64,000 nucleotides of DNA from UBA2336 sp036787955. Lineage in GTDB: Bacteria > Bacteroidota > Bacteroidia > Cytophagales > Cyclobacteriaceae. The translations under genes and the position numbers were made by a program. Shown one piece after another: positions 8,943 through 18,239 of the stretch; position 1 is the first letter of the stretch; each line of letters starts with the position of its first letter. The stretch is taken from assembly GCA_036787955.1 (NCBI GenBank), contig DAIQOI010000010.1, forward strand, positions 45,456-109,455, in the 5' to 3' direction. A model generated the notes under the pieces. The model had not been told where the DNA came from, ran no database searches, and saw only the letters and a list, made by a program, of their open reading frames with translations.

Positions 8943-9941
8943 TTACTTCGGCAATTTAAAACGCAGTTGCACCCTTACGGTATCGTGTACAGGGGTATTA
9001 TATTGCATGGCTGGTAACCAGCGTGCACCTTTACGCACGAGTCGTATAAGTTCTTCATCGCAGCCGCTGCCAAGGCTGCGAACGACTTTCAGGTTGCTAA
9101 GCGAACCATTGGGTTCTACCACAAATTCAATAACTGCAAGACCTTCTGTTTTCTGCTTCAAGGCTTCGGATGGATATTGCCGCGACTGTTCCAGGTAATT
9201 CAGATAGGCCTCCAGGCCGCCTTCGGGGTAGGCAGCCTTGAATCCTGGCACGTTCTTTTGCTCGCCTGCAATCACCACCTTGCTTATCTGCCCCCCTTCC
9301 GCTTCTCTGTCTGGTTCACTTCGCAATGCCATAACCGGTGTGTTTACGGCAGGCTTCAGTGCTCTGGCAGCTTCGTTTTCCGATGCAGCCAGTTCCGTTT
9401 CTTCCTGAAGTACACCCTGCACATTTTCTTTTGTCTGGGGCTTTTCAGCCAGTGTCAGTTTTTGGTCTGTTTTTTTATCGGATACAACAGGATCGGTTAC
9501 AGGTTGCCTTTCGTCCTTCTGCTTCTGTTCACCTGCATGCTGCAAAACTTTTTCATTGAAGGCTACCTGTGGGGAGTCGGAACCAGCGGCCAATGTTTCA
9601 GCCTCCCGGGTGGTTACTTGTTCCAAAGCTATGGGTTCCGGCTTACTGCCCGGCCAGAGGTACACGATTCCGAAGGTGGCAAGCGCCAGCACCACCACCG
9701 CTGCAGCCACGCGAACAAGCTGTTGCCACCGCTTGCCTGGTTGGCGTTGCGCACGATGCTCAACCCTGCGATTCAACGCTGCCACTTCTTCCGCAAACGC
9801 CGTTGCGTCAATTTCTTCAGCACCCTCAAGGGCTTCGGCCAGAAAGGGATCGTTCAGCGCTTCCCGTTCAAGTGCATGCCGCTCCTCCGGAGTCATTTTA
9901 CCGCTGCGGTATCGTCTTATATCATCGGTGTAATTGCGCAT
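8943..9941 (-). CDS. Anti-sigma-like membrane protein with C-terminal TonB domain
   Basis: A 332-residue protein. The N-terminal ~45 residues (DDIRRYRSGKMTPEERHALEREALNDPF, split here only for its motif) are of the kind found at the cytoplasmic end of Bacteroidota anti-sigma factors. One transmembrane helix lies at about 75-95, followed by a long polar, Gln/Lys/Glu-rich periplasmic linker and a TonB C-terminal domain (GLEAYLNYLEQSRQYP, then VIEFVVEPNGSLSNLKVV). Its start overlaps the end of the ECF sigma gene by 20 bases, fitting a sigma/anti-sigma pair. The TonB part may sense envelope or receptor state. Convergent with the response regulator gene. Confidence 0.78.
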   Translation of the reverse strand: MRNYTDDIRRYRSGKMTPEERHALEREALNDPFLAEALEGAEEIDATAFAEEVAALNRRVEHRAQRQPGKRWQQLVRVAAAVVVLALATFGIVYLWPGSKPEPIALEQVTTREAETLAAGSDSPQVAFNEKVLQHAGEQKQKDERQPVTDPVVSDKKTDQKLTLAEKPQTKENVQGVLQEETELAASENEAARALKPAVNTPVMALRSEPDREAEGGQISKVVIAGEQKNVPGFKAAYPEGGLEAYLNYLEQSRQYPSEALKQKTEGLAVIEFVVEPNGSLSNLKVVRSLGSGCDEELIRLVRKGARWLPAMQYNTPVHDTVRVQLRFKLPK

Positions 9942-10479
9942 GTTTTTCGATACAAATTTTAAGATTCCTTCTCCCGTTCTGTATATAACTCTTCACAGCC
10001 TTGAGCGAGAAGCCGGTAATTGCAGCAACCTCAGCATAGCATTTCTGCTGCAGGTAAAACAGGCGCACACACTGCTGCTGACCTTCGGCCAGGCGGGACA
10101 GGCAGTGTTCAAGCGCTTCCATACGGGCTTCATCCAGTACGTTATCCTGATGCACTTCGGGCACAGTTTCCACAACAAAATCCGGCAAATCGTTTACAAT
10201 ATGGTTTTTCCGGCTGCGCAGCGTCATCAGGCAATGGTTGCGCACAGTGGTGTACAGCCACCCTTTGAAATATTGAATATCATGGTGCAGGAGCAATTTC
10301 GGCAGTTTTTCAAACAGGTGCATGGAAGCATCGCGGGCCTCTTCCCGGTTTTTCAGGTACTTCAGGCACACGCCAAACACCAGCGCTGAATACCGCACAA
10401 AAAGCCTTCCCACTACTTCCATCGTGCCCGTATGGCGATATACCCGCAAAAGCTCTTCATCTGGCAGGTTGTCGTGCAT
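9922..10479 (-). CDS. ECF-type RNA polymerase sigma factor
   Basis: A 185-residue sigma-70 family ECF factor. Region 2 (about 15-85) includes the DASMHLFEKL and FKGWLYTTVRNHCL segments. Region 4 (about 120-175) carries the helix-turn-helix YAEVAAITGFSLKAVKSYIQNGRRN. It is translated just ahead of, and overlaps by 20 bases, the anti-sigma/TonB gene, which probably holds it at the membrane. The divergent VWA-protein gene starts 87 bases away and is a plausible target. The start is ATG at 10479. Confidence 0.9.
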   Translation of the reverse strand: MHDNLPDEELLRVYRHTGTMEVVGRLFVRYSALVFGVCLKYLKNREEARDASMHLFEKLPKLLLHHDIQYFKGWLYTTVRNHCLMTLRSRKNHIVNDLPDFVVETVPEVHQDNVLDEARMEALEHCLSRLAEGQQQCVRLFYLQQKCYAEVAAITGFSLKAVKSYIQNGRRNLKICIEKHAQLHR

Positions 10480-10566
10480 ATAAGAAAGGTACGCAAAGTT
10501 TTTTATCCGGTTTTATGGAATGTCTGGCCTGGCTGCATCTCGCATATAAATCAAAATCGTTATCCC

Positions 10567-12405
10567 ATGAAAACAAAAATGTTTTTGCTTACGGTGCTGG
10601 CCCTGTCTGGTCTGGCCTTTACCCTGGGCCAACAGCGCGTCATTACCGGAACCGTTACGGCATCCGACAGCGGTAAACCTTTATCCGGTGTGAGTGTGGC
10701 GCTCAAGGACACCCATACAAGGTCCTTTACCAATGCGCATGGATATTATTCTATAACCGTGCCCGATGCAGGCGGTACGCTTGTATTTGTGCTTGCGGGC
10801 ATGAAAACCAAAGAAGTAAGAATCGGGACCGGCAACCGGGTGGATGTGACCCTGCATAATGACACCGCTAACCTTCCGGAAAGGTTGGGAACTACACAAC
10901 ACCGGCTGAAAGATCAACCGGCTGTTCAGTACAATATGTCCTTCACGAATGTCTACGAAGCCGTACATTATCCGAACTGGAACACCGAAGAATATGAGGG
11001 CATTAACGAAAACATCTTTCACGATGCACTGCGCAACCCTCTCTCTACCTTTTCCATTGATGTAGATGCGGCATCGTACAGCAATGTGCGCAGGTTTATC
11101 AACTATGGCCAGAAGCCGCCCAAAGATGCCGTGCGCATTGAAGAACTGATAAACTATTTCGATTACGAATATCCGCAGCCTTCCGGTGAGCATCCCTTCT
11201 CCATCACCACCGAAATTTCCGAAGCCCCGTGGAACCGCAATCATAAGTTGGTGCATATCGGCTTACAAGGCCGGCGGATCCCTACTGAAAACCTGCCCCC
11301 CTCTAACCTGGTGTTTTTGATTGATGTATCGGGCTCAATGAATGAGCCCAATAAGCTACCCCTCCTGAAAGCATCCTTTCGCCTGCTTATCAACGAACTA
11401 CGCCCGCAGGATCACGTAGCCATAGTGGTGTATGCCGGTGCGGCCGGACTGGTACTGGATCCCACCCCTGGCAGTGAAAAGGAAAAAATTCACGCAGCAA
11501 TAGAACGTCTTGAGGCGGGGGGCTCAACAGCCGGCGGTGCAGGATTGCGACTGGCCTATGCCACAGCAAAGAAATACTTCAATCCGAAAGGCAATAATCG
11601 TGTTATTCTCGCGACCGATGGCGATTTCAACGTGGGCGAATCGAGCAATGCCGCCATGGAAAGGCTGATTGAAGAAGAGCGTAAAAGCGGTGTTTTTCTA
11701 ACCGTGCTTGGATTTGGCATGGGTAATTACAAGGATTCGAAAATGGAAACACTGGCCGGCAAGGGCAATGGCAACTATGCCTATATTGATAACATGAACG
11801 AGGCGCGCAAGGTACTGGTAAATGAATTTGGCGGAACCCTCTTTACCATTGCCAAGGATGTAAAACTGCAGGTTGAATTCAATGCGGCCAAAGTAAAAGC
11901 CTACCGGCTTATCGGATACGAAAACCGGTTGTTGAGGGGTGAGGATTTTAACAACGACAAAAAAGACGCGGGCGATCTGGGTTCGGGGCATGCGGTTACA
12001 GCCTTGTACGAAATTATACCGGTGGGTGTGGACAGTGAGTTCTTTCAGCCGGTAGATGAACTAAAATACCAGCAACAGAAAATGAATCCATTGGCCATGA
12101 AAAGTGATGAACTGATGACGGTAAAATTTCGCTATAAAAAGCCCGAAGAAGAAACCAGCAGGCTTATGGTGCATGTGCTTACGAACAAGCCGATGCCATT
12201 GAATAAAACTTCAGATAACTTCCGGTGGTCGGCTGCTGTTGCTGCGTTCGGCATGCTGTTGCGTGAATCGGAATATGTTAAACGGTTTACCTACGAAGAG
12301 GTGATAGCGATGGCCGAAGGTGCGAAGGGGCCGGACAACGATGGATATCGCAGGGAATTTATTGCCATGGCCCGGACCCTTTCGGGTATAACAGCCCGCA
12401 AATAA
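10567..12405 (+). CDS. von Willebrand factor type A domain protein (YfbK family) with CarboxypepD_reg-like domain
   Basis: A 612-residue secreted or membrane-attached protein. A signal peptide (to about residue 20) precedes a CarboxypepD_reg-like sandwich (about 22-95), then the VWF_A N-terminal region (LSTFSIDVDAASYSNVRRFI), a VWA domain with intact MIDAS motif DVSGSMN (about residue 250) and DGDFNVGESS, and the YfbK C-terminal region (RWSAAVAAFGMLLRES). VWA/YfbK proteins are common next to ECF sigma genes in Bacteroidota; their ligands are mostly unknown. ATG at 10567 gives a proper signal peptide, whereas an upstream in-frame start would bury it. A factor-independent terminator follows (12434-12456). 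Confidence 0.88.
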   Translation: MKTKMFLLTVLALSGLAFTLGQQRVITGTVTASDSGKPLSGVSVALKDTHTRSFTNAHGYYSITVPDAGGTLVFVLAGMKTKEVRIGTGNRVDVTLHNDTANLPERLGTTQHRLKDQPAVQYNMSFTNVYEAVHYPNWNTEEYEGINENIFHDALRNPLSTFSIDVDAASYSNVRRFINYGQKPPKDAVRIEELINYFDYEYPQPSGEHPFSITTEISEAPWNRNHKLVHIGLQGRRIPTENLPPSNLVFLIDVSGSMNEPNKLPLLKASFRLLINELRPQDHVAIVVYAGAAGLVLDPTPGSEKEKIHAAIERLEAGGSTAGGAGLRLAYATAKKYFNPKGNNRVILATDGDFNVGESSNAAMERLIEEERKSGVFLTVLGFGMGNYKDSKMETLAGKGNGNYAYIDNMNEARKVLVNEFGGTLFTIAKDVKLQVEFNAAKVKAYRLIGYENRLLRGEDFNNDKKDAGDLGSGHAVTALYEIIPVGVDSEFFQPVDELKYQQQKMNPLAMKSDELMTVKFRYKKPEEETSRLMVHVLTNKPMPLNKTSDNFRWSAAVAAFGMLLRESEYVKRFTYEEVIAMAEGAKGPDNDGYRREFIAMARTLSGITARK

Positions 12406-12433
12406 CCTGCATTGCCGTTTAACCGTTTAACAG

Positions 12434-12457
12434 ACCGCCTTCGGGCGGTTTGTTATT
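12434..12457 (+). terminator. Rho-independent terminator of the VWA gene
   Basis: A perfect 6-bp stem ACCGCC/GGCGGT with a stable TTCG tetraloop, followed by a T-rich tail (TTTGTTATTATTT). It lies 29 bases after the VWA stop and 41 bases before the next sigma factor gene, so it separates the two units. Confidence 0.8.
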
Positions 12458-12497
12458 ATTTAGAACTTGTCTGAATAACTTACTACTTTTGGGCTGC

Positions 12498-13085
12498 ATG
12501 GAAGAAGAAAACATTGTAAAACGATACACAGACGAGGAAAAACTCGATATTTTTCATGGTGAGTTTATGCCCCACATCAACTCCATGCACAACTTTGCCT
12601 ACCGGCTTACGCTGGACCCCGATGATGCCAACGACCTGGTGCAGGATACCTACCTGAAGGCATATCGGTTCATCGATTCCTTTGAACGCGGAACTAATGC
12701 CAAAGCCTGGCTGTTTCGGATTTTAAAAAACAGTTTTATTAATGACTACAGGAAGAAGAGCAAGGAACCTTCCAAAGTAGATTACCAGGAAGTAGAGAGC
12801 TTCTATAACTCAGAAGATGTAAACCGCCAGATAACACCCGATTTGCGGGTGGAAGCGGTGAAAGACATGATAGGTGATGAGATATCGAATGCACTTAACT
12901 CCCTGGATGTAGATTTCAGAACTGTTATAATTTTGTGTGATCTGGAAGGGTTTAAATACGATGAGATGGCTAAAATACTCGATATACCCATTGGTACGGT
13001 GCGCAGCCGCCTGCACCGGGCGCGCAACCTGCTGAAGGAAAAACTCAGCGACTATGCCCGGAAGATGGGTTATAAAAACACCTAA
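12498..13085 (+). CDS. RNA polymerase sigma factor, sigma-70/ECF family
   Basis: A 195-residue sigma factor. Region 2 contains DPDDANDLVQDTYLKAYRFI (about 37-56) and AKAWLFRILKNSFINDYRKK. Region 4 contains FKYDEMAKILDIPIGTVRSR and LHRARNLLKEKL. ATG at 12498 is preferred over an upstream in-frame start because MEEEN fits the family and a TACTTTTG box (-7-like) ends only 6 bases before it, which would give a very short or leaderless mRNA. The zf-HC2-type anti-sigma gene begins 4 bases after its stop. Confidence 0.9.
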   Translation: MEEENIVKRYTDEEKLDIFHGEFMPHINSMHNFAYRLTLDPDDANDLVQDTYLKAYRFIDSFERGTNAKAWLFRILKNSFINDYRKKSKEPSKVDYQEVESFYNSEDVNRQITPDLRVEAVKDMIGDEISNALNSLDVDFRTVIILCDLEGFKYDEMAKILDIPIGTVRSRLHRARNLLKEKLSDYARKMGYKNT

Positions 13086-13089
13086 ACCT

Positions 13090-13341
13090 ATGTCGTGTTC
13101 ATCTGAAAATCCTATCGGCTCACAGAAATGCCGCGAAATGCTCCAGAAAGTTTTGGATGGCGATGCTACACCAGAAGAGAAACGCGAATTTGAGCTGCAC
13201 ATTTTGCATTGCCTGCCCTGCTACCAAACCTACGAACTGGAGATCGCCATCCGCGCATTGCTCAAAACCCAGTGCAATGGCAATGGTGCCCCACCCGAGC
13301 TGATAGAAAAAATCAAACAGCAAATCCAAACTACCCGGTAA
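13090..13341 (+). CDS. Small zinc-finger anti-sigma factor (zf-HC2-like)
   Basis: An 83-residue protein without a membrane segment. The HILHCLPCYQTYE segment (about 38-50) shows the HxxxCxxC zinc ligand pattern of ZAS/zf-HC2 anti-sigma factors, and a Cys near the start (KCREML) adds a possible fourth ligand. It begins 4 bases after the sigma factor stop, a classic sigma/anti-sigma pair. As a soluble zinc anti-sigma it could be redox-sensitive like RsrA; that is inference. ATG at 13090 chosen; guanylate kinase starts 2 bases after its stop. Confidence 0.82.
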   Translation: MSCSSENPIGSQKCREMLQKVLDGDATPEEKREFELHILHCLPCYQTYELEIAIRALLKTQCNGNGAPPELIEKIKQQIQTTR

Positions 13342-13343
13342 AC

Positions 13344-13913
13344 ATGGCGGGAAAAGCATTGATTTTTTCCGCACCTTCCGGCTCAGGGAAAACCACTATC
13401 GTTAAGCATCTGCTTCGAAACAATCCCGATCTGGGCTTCTCAATTTCGGCCTCCACGCGCGACAAACGCGGCCGGAATGAGCAGCACGGTGTGGATTATT
13501 ACTTTCTTACCCCGGAAGAATTCAAACAGAAAATAGACAACAACGAATTTATTGAATGGGAAGAAGTGTACGAAGGCAATTACTACGGCACGCTGAAATC
13601 GGAGGTGGAAAGATTGTGGAAGGCAGGTAAGAATGTAATTTTTGACGTGGATGTAAAAGGCGGGCTCAATCTGAAGAAATATTTTGGCGACAAGGCACTG
13701 GCAATTTTCGTGAAAGTGCCTTCTATGGAGATCCTCGAGGAGCGCCTGAAAAACCGCGGCACCGAAACCCATGCCAGCTTGTCGCAACGCCTGTTTAAAG
13801 CACGCTTTGAAATGACTTTTGCCGACCAGTTTGACGTGGTGCTGGTCAATGAAAACCTGGAACAGACCCTTGCCGAAGCGCAGCGGCTGTACGATGAATT
13901 CAAAAAAAAATGA
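13344..13913 (+). CDS. gmk: Guanylate kinase
   Basis: A 189-residue kinase converting GMP and ATP to GDP and ADP. The P-loop APSGSGKTT is at residues 10-18; the GMP-binding block includes SASTRDKR (about 36-43), the DYYFLTPEEF stretch and IEWEEVYEGNYYGT. DVDVKGGLNLKK is the Walker B-like part. Length is normal for bacterial Gmk. ATG at 13344 is 2 bases after the anti-sigma stop; the gmk-nadD order is frequent in Bacteroidota. Confidence 0.97.
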   Translation: MAGKALIFSAPSGSGKTTIVKHLLRNNPDLGFSISASTRDKRGRNEQHGVDYYFLTPEEFKQKIDNNEFIEWEEVYEGNYYGTLKSEVERLWKAGKNVIFDVDVKGGLNLKKYFGDKALAIFVKVPSMEILEERLKNRGTETHASLSQRLFKARFEMTFADQFDVVLVNENLEQTLAEAQRLYDEFKKK

Positions 13914-13942
13914 TCAACTTAAAGGGCGCTTAACCGTACGCC

Positions 13943-14530
13943 ATGAAAATCGGTTTGTTTTTTGGTTCCTTCAATCCCATTCACACCGGGCACATGATCA
14001 TTGCCAACCTCATGGCCGAAACCACCGACCTGCAGAAAGTATGGTTTGTGGTAACCCCGCAAAATCCGCTTAAGCCTGCCAAGACCTTGCTGCACGACTT
14101 CGACCGCTACGACATGGTGCGGGCGGCCGTGTACGACAACTATAAACTGGAAGTAAGCGATGTGGAATTTCATCTGCCAAAACCTAATTATACTATTCAC
14201 ACGCTTGTTTATCTCACCGAGAAGCATCCCGGCAAGGAATTTAAAGTGATAATAGGCGAAGATAACCTCAACACCTTTTCGCGTTGGAAAAACTATCAAC
14301 GCATTCTGGATGACTACGGCCTGTATGTGTATCCGCGTATGCTGCGCGAGCCACCAACGGATGAAGCTGAAAAAATCAAACAACATCCGAATGTTAAACT
14401 GGTGCCTGCACCGCTAATCGGTATTTCCGCCACATTTATCCGCGAATGCGTAAAAAAAAATCAGTCTGTGCGCTACCTTGTCCCTGACCCTGTTGAAGAA
14501 ATCATCCGCACCAGGCATTTTTACCGATAA
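13943..14530 (+). CDS. nadD: Nicotinate-nucleotide adenylyltransferase
   Basis: A 195-residue enzyme that makes nicotinic acid adenine dinucleotide from NaMN and ATP, the central step of NAD synthesis. The nucleotidyltransferase signature GSFNPIHTGHM is at residues 8-18, and ISATFIREC near 155 is the second ATP-binding motif. Length is normal. It lies 29 bases after gmk. Other NAD-linked genes in the window are the kynurenine genes (59.9-64 kb) and the pnuC/NadR-kinase-like pair (49.4-50.6 kb). Confidence 0.96.
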   Translation: MKIGLFFGSFNPIHTGHMIIANLMAETTDLQKVWFVVTPQNPLKPAKTLLHDFDRYDMVRAAVYDNYKLEVSDVEFHLPKPNYTIHTLVYLTEKHPGKEFKVIIGEDNLNTFSRWKNYQRILDDYGLYVYPRMLREPPTDEAEKIKQHPNVKLVPAPLIGISATFIRECVKKNQSVRYLVPDPVEEIIRTRHFYR

Positions 14531-14569
14531 CTGTAATTGAGGTTTGTTTCGGGCTACTTACCAGGCTGT

Positions 14570-17173
14570 ATGTACATTATCCGGATGTTGTTTTTCTTCA
14601 TAAGCACTGCGCTGCTGGCCGGTGGTATTAAAGGTACTATCCAGTCGGAAGACGGAACACCGCTGGCCTGGGCCACCATCTATGTAAAACAACTGGGCAC
14701 CGGAACTGCCACCAATGAGCAGGGGTACTATGAGATTAGTTTACCACCGGGGCGTTATGACATTGTTTATCAGTACCTGGGCTATGAAAGCCAGCAAAGA
14801 CAGGTAGAAGTAGGCCTTGAGTTTGTTGTGATGAATATCAGCCTGAAGGAGCAGGTCATTGTATTGCAGAACGTAACCGTAACAGCCGGCAATGAAGACC
14901 CGGCTTATACCATCATGCGCAAAGCCATTGCCAAAGCCAAGTATCACACCCAGCAAATTGACAGCTTTTCGGCCAGGGTGTATATCAAAGGCTCTGGTAA
15001 GTTGAAAGACTACCCGTGGCTGGCCAAAAAGGCATTGGAAAAAGAAGGCATTAAAAAGAACCGCGTCTTTATCTCGGAATCGGTGAGCGAGATTCATTAT
15101 AAACGTCCTAATATTTTTCGTGAAAAAGTCATTTCGATCCGCAGTGACGGGCGGGACAACAATACTTCTCCCAACGCCTTTGTATTCGGTAGTTTTTACC
15201 AGCCCATGATTGCCGAAACTGTATCGCCCCTCTCGCCGGCAGCATTTGCCTATTATAAATTTGAATATCAGGGAACATTCAAGGATCGCAATTACGACAT
15301 CAGTAAAATTAAAGTTATACCCCGTTCTCGTGGCGATAATGTAGTAGAGGGCATGTTATATATTGTAGAAGACTGGTGGAGTATCCATAGCCTTGACTTC
15401 CGCACCACCAAGCTGGGCATACGCATTGACATTAAACAAATGTATGCACCGATTGAAGATAAGGCATGGCTGCCTGTGTCCCAGCAGTTTTTTGTTACCG
15501 GCAAGTTTTTCGGGTTCGAATTCGACTACTCCTATCTGGCCACAGTAAGTAACTATCGCATTAGCCTTAATCCGGAACTGGCTGTGGAAAACATGGTGGT
15601 GATTGATGAAAAACTGCAAGCCGAAAAAGCGCGCGAAATTGAAAAAACACTAAGCAGGAAAAGTCAGCCGTTGCAGCAGCGCCTTGAAGCAGGCAAGGAA
15701 ATTACACGCAAGGAGCTGAAAGCCATCATGAAGGAATACGAAAAGCAGGAACAGAAACAGCAGCCCGATCCTACCGTTGTGGCTATAACTGAATTTAAAG
15801 TGGACAGTGGGGCCTATAAAAAAGATTCGCTTTACTGGGCGTCCATCCGGCCGGTTCCACTTACAGTTGAAGAAGTGAAAGGTTACCGCATAACCGACAG
15901 CCTGGCCATTGAGGAACGAAAAAAGGAAGAAGGCGACACGTTGCGCAGGTCAGATAAAAACAAAGAAGGCTTCCAGCCGTGGGACGTGCTAACGGGCGAT
16001 TATTATAAACTCGGCAAGCGTACCAGTCTGTGGATGGAGCCTTTACAGACATTGTTTAATCCCGTTGAGGGTTTTGTATTGCTGCACCGTACCAACTGGG
16101 GATATGCCTTACAAGACAGTATGCGAACCCGCTTAAACTTCAGGCCTACCTTTCGCTATGCCTTTGCCCGTAATCAGCTCAGCGGCACACTGCGTTTCCA
16201 GGTACGCAACAGAAAAAGCCGGATTCAGATGGAAGGCGGAAGATATGTACAGCAATATAACCCCGACGAACCCATCCTTCCGGTTATTAATTCTCTCACT
16301 TCGTTGGGGGGTATGCGCAACTTTATGAAAATATATGAACAGGATTTTATCAATCTGACTGCACAGCGTATCCTTACACCCCGTTTGCAGATGGGTACAA
16401 CATGGACTTATGCCTATCGCAGGGAGCTGTTTAACATCACCAACTACACCTGGAGCAGGCGAGGAAACAGTGAGGGGTATTCGCCCAATGCGCCCGAAAG
16501 CCTGGAATTGGAAAACACCAGTTTTCCCAATCATTATGCCTTTATTGGGTCTGCCACTATCACCTACCGGCCGTGGCTAAAATACTACATCCGAAACGGA
16601 CGCAGGTATGCAATTGAAACGTCGTCACCGGCTTTCAGTTTGCGCTATGATCAGGGATTTCCGGCATTCAACAGCGGGATTAATTTCAACCGGGCGGAGA
16701 TCGGCTATCGCCATACACTGAATGCGGGTGTGCGGGGCGATTTGCGCATCCAACTGCAGGCCGGAAAGTTTTTCAAAACCGACAGCATGGCTTTTATGGA
16801 TTACCGCCACTTTATGGGTAACCTCACGCCCCTGACCACTACCGACCCCATTGGCAGTTTCAGGCTGCTGGATTATTACCGGTATAGCACTGCAAAGGAA
16901 TATCTGGTGGCCAATTTCAATTATCAGTTCAGAAAACTTCTGGTCTCATCCAATTATAAACTGCACCTGTTGGGCATACGCGAGAGCGTCTTTATCAATT
17001 ACCTGGGTACTTCTACCTCGCAGAATTATGTGGAACTGGGCTATGCCGTCAATGGTATCCTGCGTCTTTTCAGGGTCGAGATTGCTGCAGCCTTTCAGAA
17101 TGGGGCCTATCAATCCTACGGCTTCCGTATCGGTATTGCCTCAACGCTTATGGCCCGGTTTTCCGACATGTAA
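14570..17173 (+). CDS. DUF5686/CarboxypepD_reg-like outer-membrane protein
   Basis: An ~867-residue protein with an N-terminal signal segment, one CarboxypepD_reg-like domain (about 18-105: IKGTIQSEDGTPLAWATIYV) and a long region typical of the Bacteroidota DUF5686 family (AYTIMRKAIAKAKYHTQQIDSF, about 115-136). The C-terminal third alternates polar and aromatic residues as in an outer-membrane beta-barrel and ends in FSDM. ATG at 14570 (MYIIRM) gives a signal peptide; an ATG 15 bases later is also possible. Function unknown; the family is thought to sit in the outer membrane. Confidence 0.78.
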   Translation: MYIIRMLFFFISTALLAGGIKGTIQSEDGTPLAWATIYVKQLGTGTATNEQGYYEISLPPGRYDIVYQYLGYESQQRQVEVGLEFVVMNISLKEQVIVLQNVTVTAGNEDPAYTIMRKAIAKAKYHTQQIDSFSARVYIKGSGKLKDYPWLAKKALEKEGIKKNRVFISESVSEIHYKRPNIFREKVISIRSDGRDNNTSPNAFVFGSFYQPMIAETVSPLSPAAFAYYKFEYQGTFKDRNYDISKIKVIPRSRGDNVVEGMLYIVEDWWSIHSLDFRTTKLGIRIDIKQMYAPIEDKAWLPVSQQFFVTGKFFGFEFDYSYLATVSNYRISLNPELAVENMVVIDEKLQAEKAREIEKTLSRKSQPLQQRLEAGKEITRKELKAIMKEYEKQEQKQQPDPTVVAITEFKVDSGAYKKDSLYWASIRPVPLTVEEVKGYRITDSLAIEERKKEEGDTLRRSDKNKEGFQPWDVLTGDYYKLGKRTSLWMEPLQTLFNPVEGFVLLHRTNWGYALQDSMRTRLNFRPTFRYAFARNQLSGTLRFQVRNRKSRIQMEGGRYVQQYNPDEPILPVINSLTSLGGMRNFMKIYEQDFINLTAQRILTPRLQMGTTWTYAYRRELFNITNYTWSRRGNSEGYSPNAPESLELENTSFPNHYAFIGSATITYRPWLKYYIRNGRRYAIETSSPAFSLRYDQGFPAFNSGINFNRAEIGYRHTLNAGVRGDLRIQLQAGKFFKTDSMAFMDYRHFMGNLTPLTTTDPIGSFRLLDYYRYSTAKEYLVANFNYQFRKLLVSSNYKLHLLGIRESVFINYLGTSTSQNYVELGYAVNGILRLFRVEIAAAFQNGAYQSYGFRIGIASTLMARFSDM

Positions 17174-17196
17174 TTTACCTTCTTAACTTCACCGCT

Positions 17197-18237
17197 ATGG
17201 AACTTCGGGTGGAGGATTTTCTGAAACTTCGTGCGGAATTGCCGGTAATTGATGTGCGTTCAGAAGGTGAGTACGCAGCCGGACATATTCCGGGCAGCAC
17301 CAACATTCCTTTGCTCAATAATGAGCAACGTGCTGCGGTGGGTACCGCTTACAAACAATATGGTCAGCTTGAAGCCATCCGCACCGGTTTCCGTTTAATC
17401 GGACCCGTGCTCGCACAACTAATCGAGCAAACGGAACGCACAGCCGGGGCAAGGCGGGAAGTCATTGCGCATTGCTGGCGTGGCGGCATGCGTTCGGACT
17501 ATTTCAGCCGCTTTGCTGAGATGGCGCGAATAAAATGCCACACCCTGAGGGGTGGATACAAGGCATACCGCAGGCTGGCACAGGAATATTTTGCAAGGAA
17601 ATGGAAGTTTAAAATTATCGGTGGTTATACCGGATCGGGTAAAACTGAAATTCTGCAAGCACTTTCACAACATGGTGAACAGGTTATTGATCTGGAAACG
17701 CTGGCAAAGCATAAAGGCTCGGTGTTTGGCGGCCTGATGATGCCGCCCCAGCCAACTACCGAGCAATTTGAAAATGAATTGTTTGAACAGTTACTGAAAC
17801 TGGATGAAAACCGCACCGTATGGATTGAAGATGAATCCATTGCCATAGGCAAGGTTTTTCTTCCGCAGGCGTTCTGGAACAGAATGAATGAATGCCCCGT
17901 GATTGAGATTGATGCGCAGAGAGAAGTCAGGATACAACGCCTTGTCGGTGAATATGCCAATGCCGATACAACAGCGTTTCTTCAGGCCCTGGAAAAAATA
18001 ACCCACCGGCTTGGTCATCAGCACTATAAACAAGCACGCGAGCATGTACTGGCAGGGAATTGGCCGGAGGCAATAAGCTGCATTCTCAACTACTACGACA
18101 AGGCCTACCGTAATGGATTAAGTCGTAAACTACAGCGTATTGTTTGCCGTGTGAACTGGGATGGACATTCGGTTAACGGAGTTGTTGAACAATTAGTGAA
18201 GCTGGATGCAGATGAAAAAGCGAATATTGAAGACTGA
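17197..18237 (+). CDS. mnmH: tRNA 2-selenouridine synthase (MnmH/SelU)
   Basis: A 346-residue two-domain enzyme. The N-terminal rhodanese domain carries the active Cys93 in AHCWRGGMRS. The C-terminal P-loop domain has Walker A GGYTGSGKTE (about 142-151). It replaces sulfur by selenium in the wobble 2-thiouridine of tRNAs for Lys, Glu and Gln via a geranylated intermediate, using selenophosphate. selD starts 2 bases after its stop and supplies the selenium donor. No selA or selB is visible in the window. Confidence 0.95.
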   Translation: MELRVEDFLKLRAELPVIDVRSEGEYAAGHIPGSTNIPLLNNEQRAAVGTAYKQYGQLEAIRTGFRLIGPVLAQLIEQTERTAGARREVIAHCWRGGMRSDYFSRFAEMARIKCHTLRGGYKAYRRLAQEYFARKWKFKIIGGYTGSGKTEILQALSQHGEQVIDLETLAKHKGSVFGGLMMPPQPTTEQFENELFEQLLKLDENRTVWIEDESIAIGKVFLPQAFWNRMNECPVIEIDAQREVRIQRLVGEYANADTTAFLQALEKITHRLGHQHYKQAREHVLAGNWPEAISCILNYYDKAYRNGLSRKLQRIVCRVNWDGHSVNGVVEQLVKLDADEKANIED

Positions 18238-18239
18238 AT

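Noticed and set aside
9177..9962. Plus-strand frames opposite the TonB/anti-sigma gene
   Set aside because: They lie antisense to a gene with clear domains and have His/Cys-rich, non-protein-like composition.
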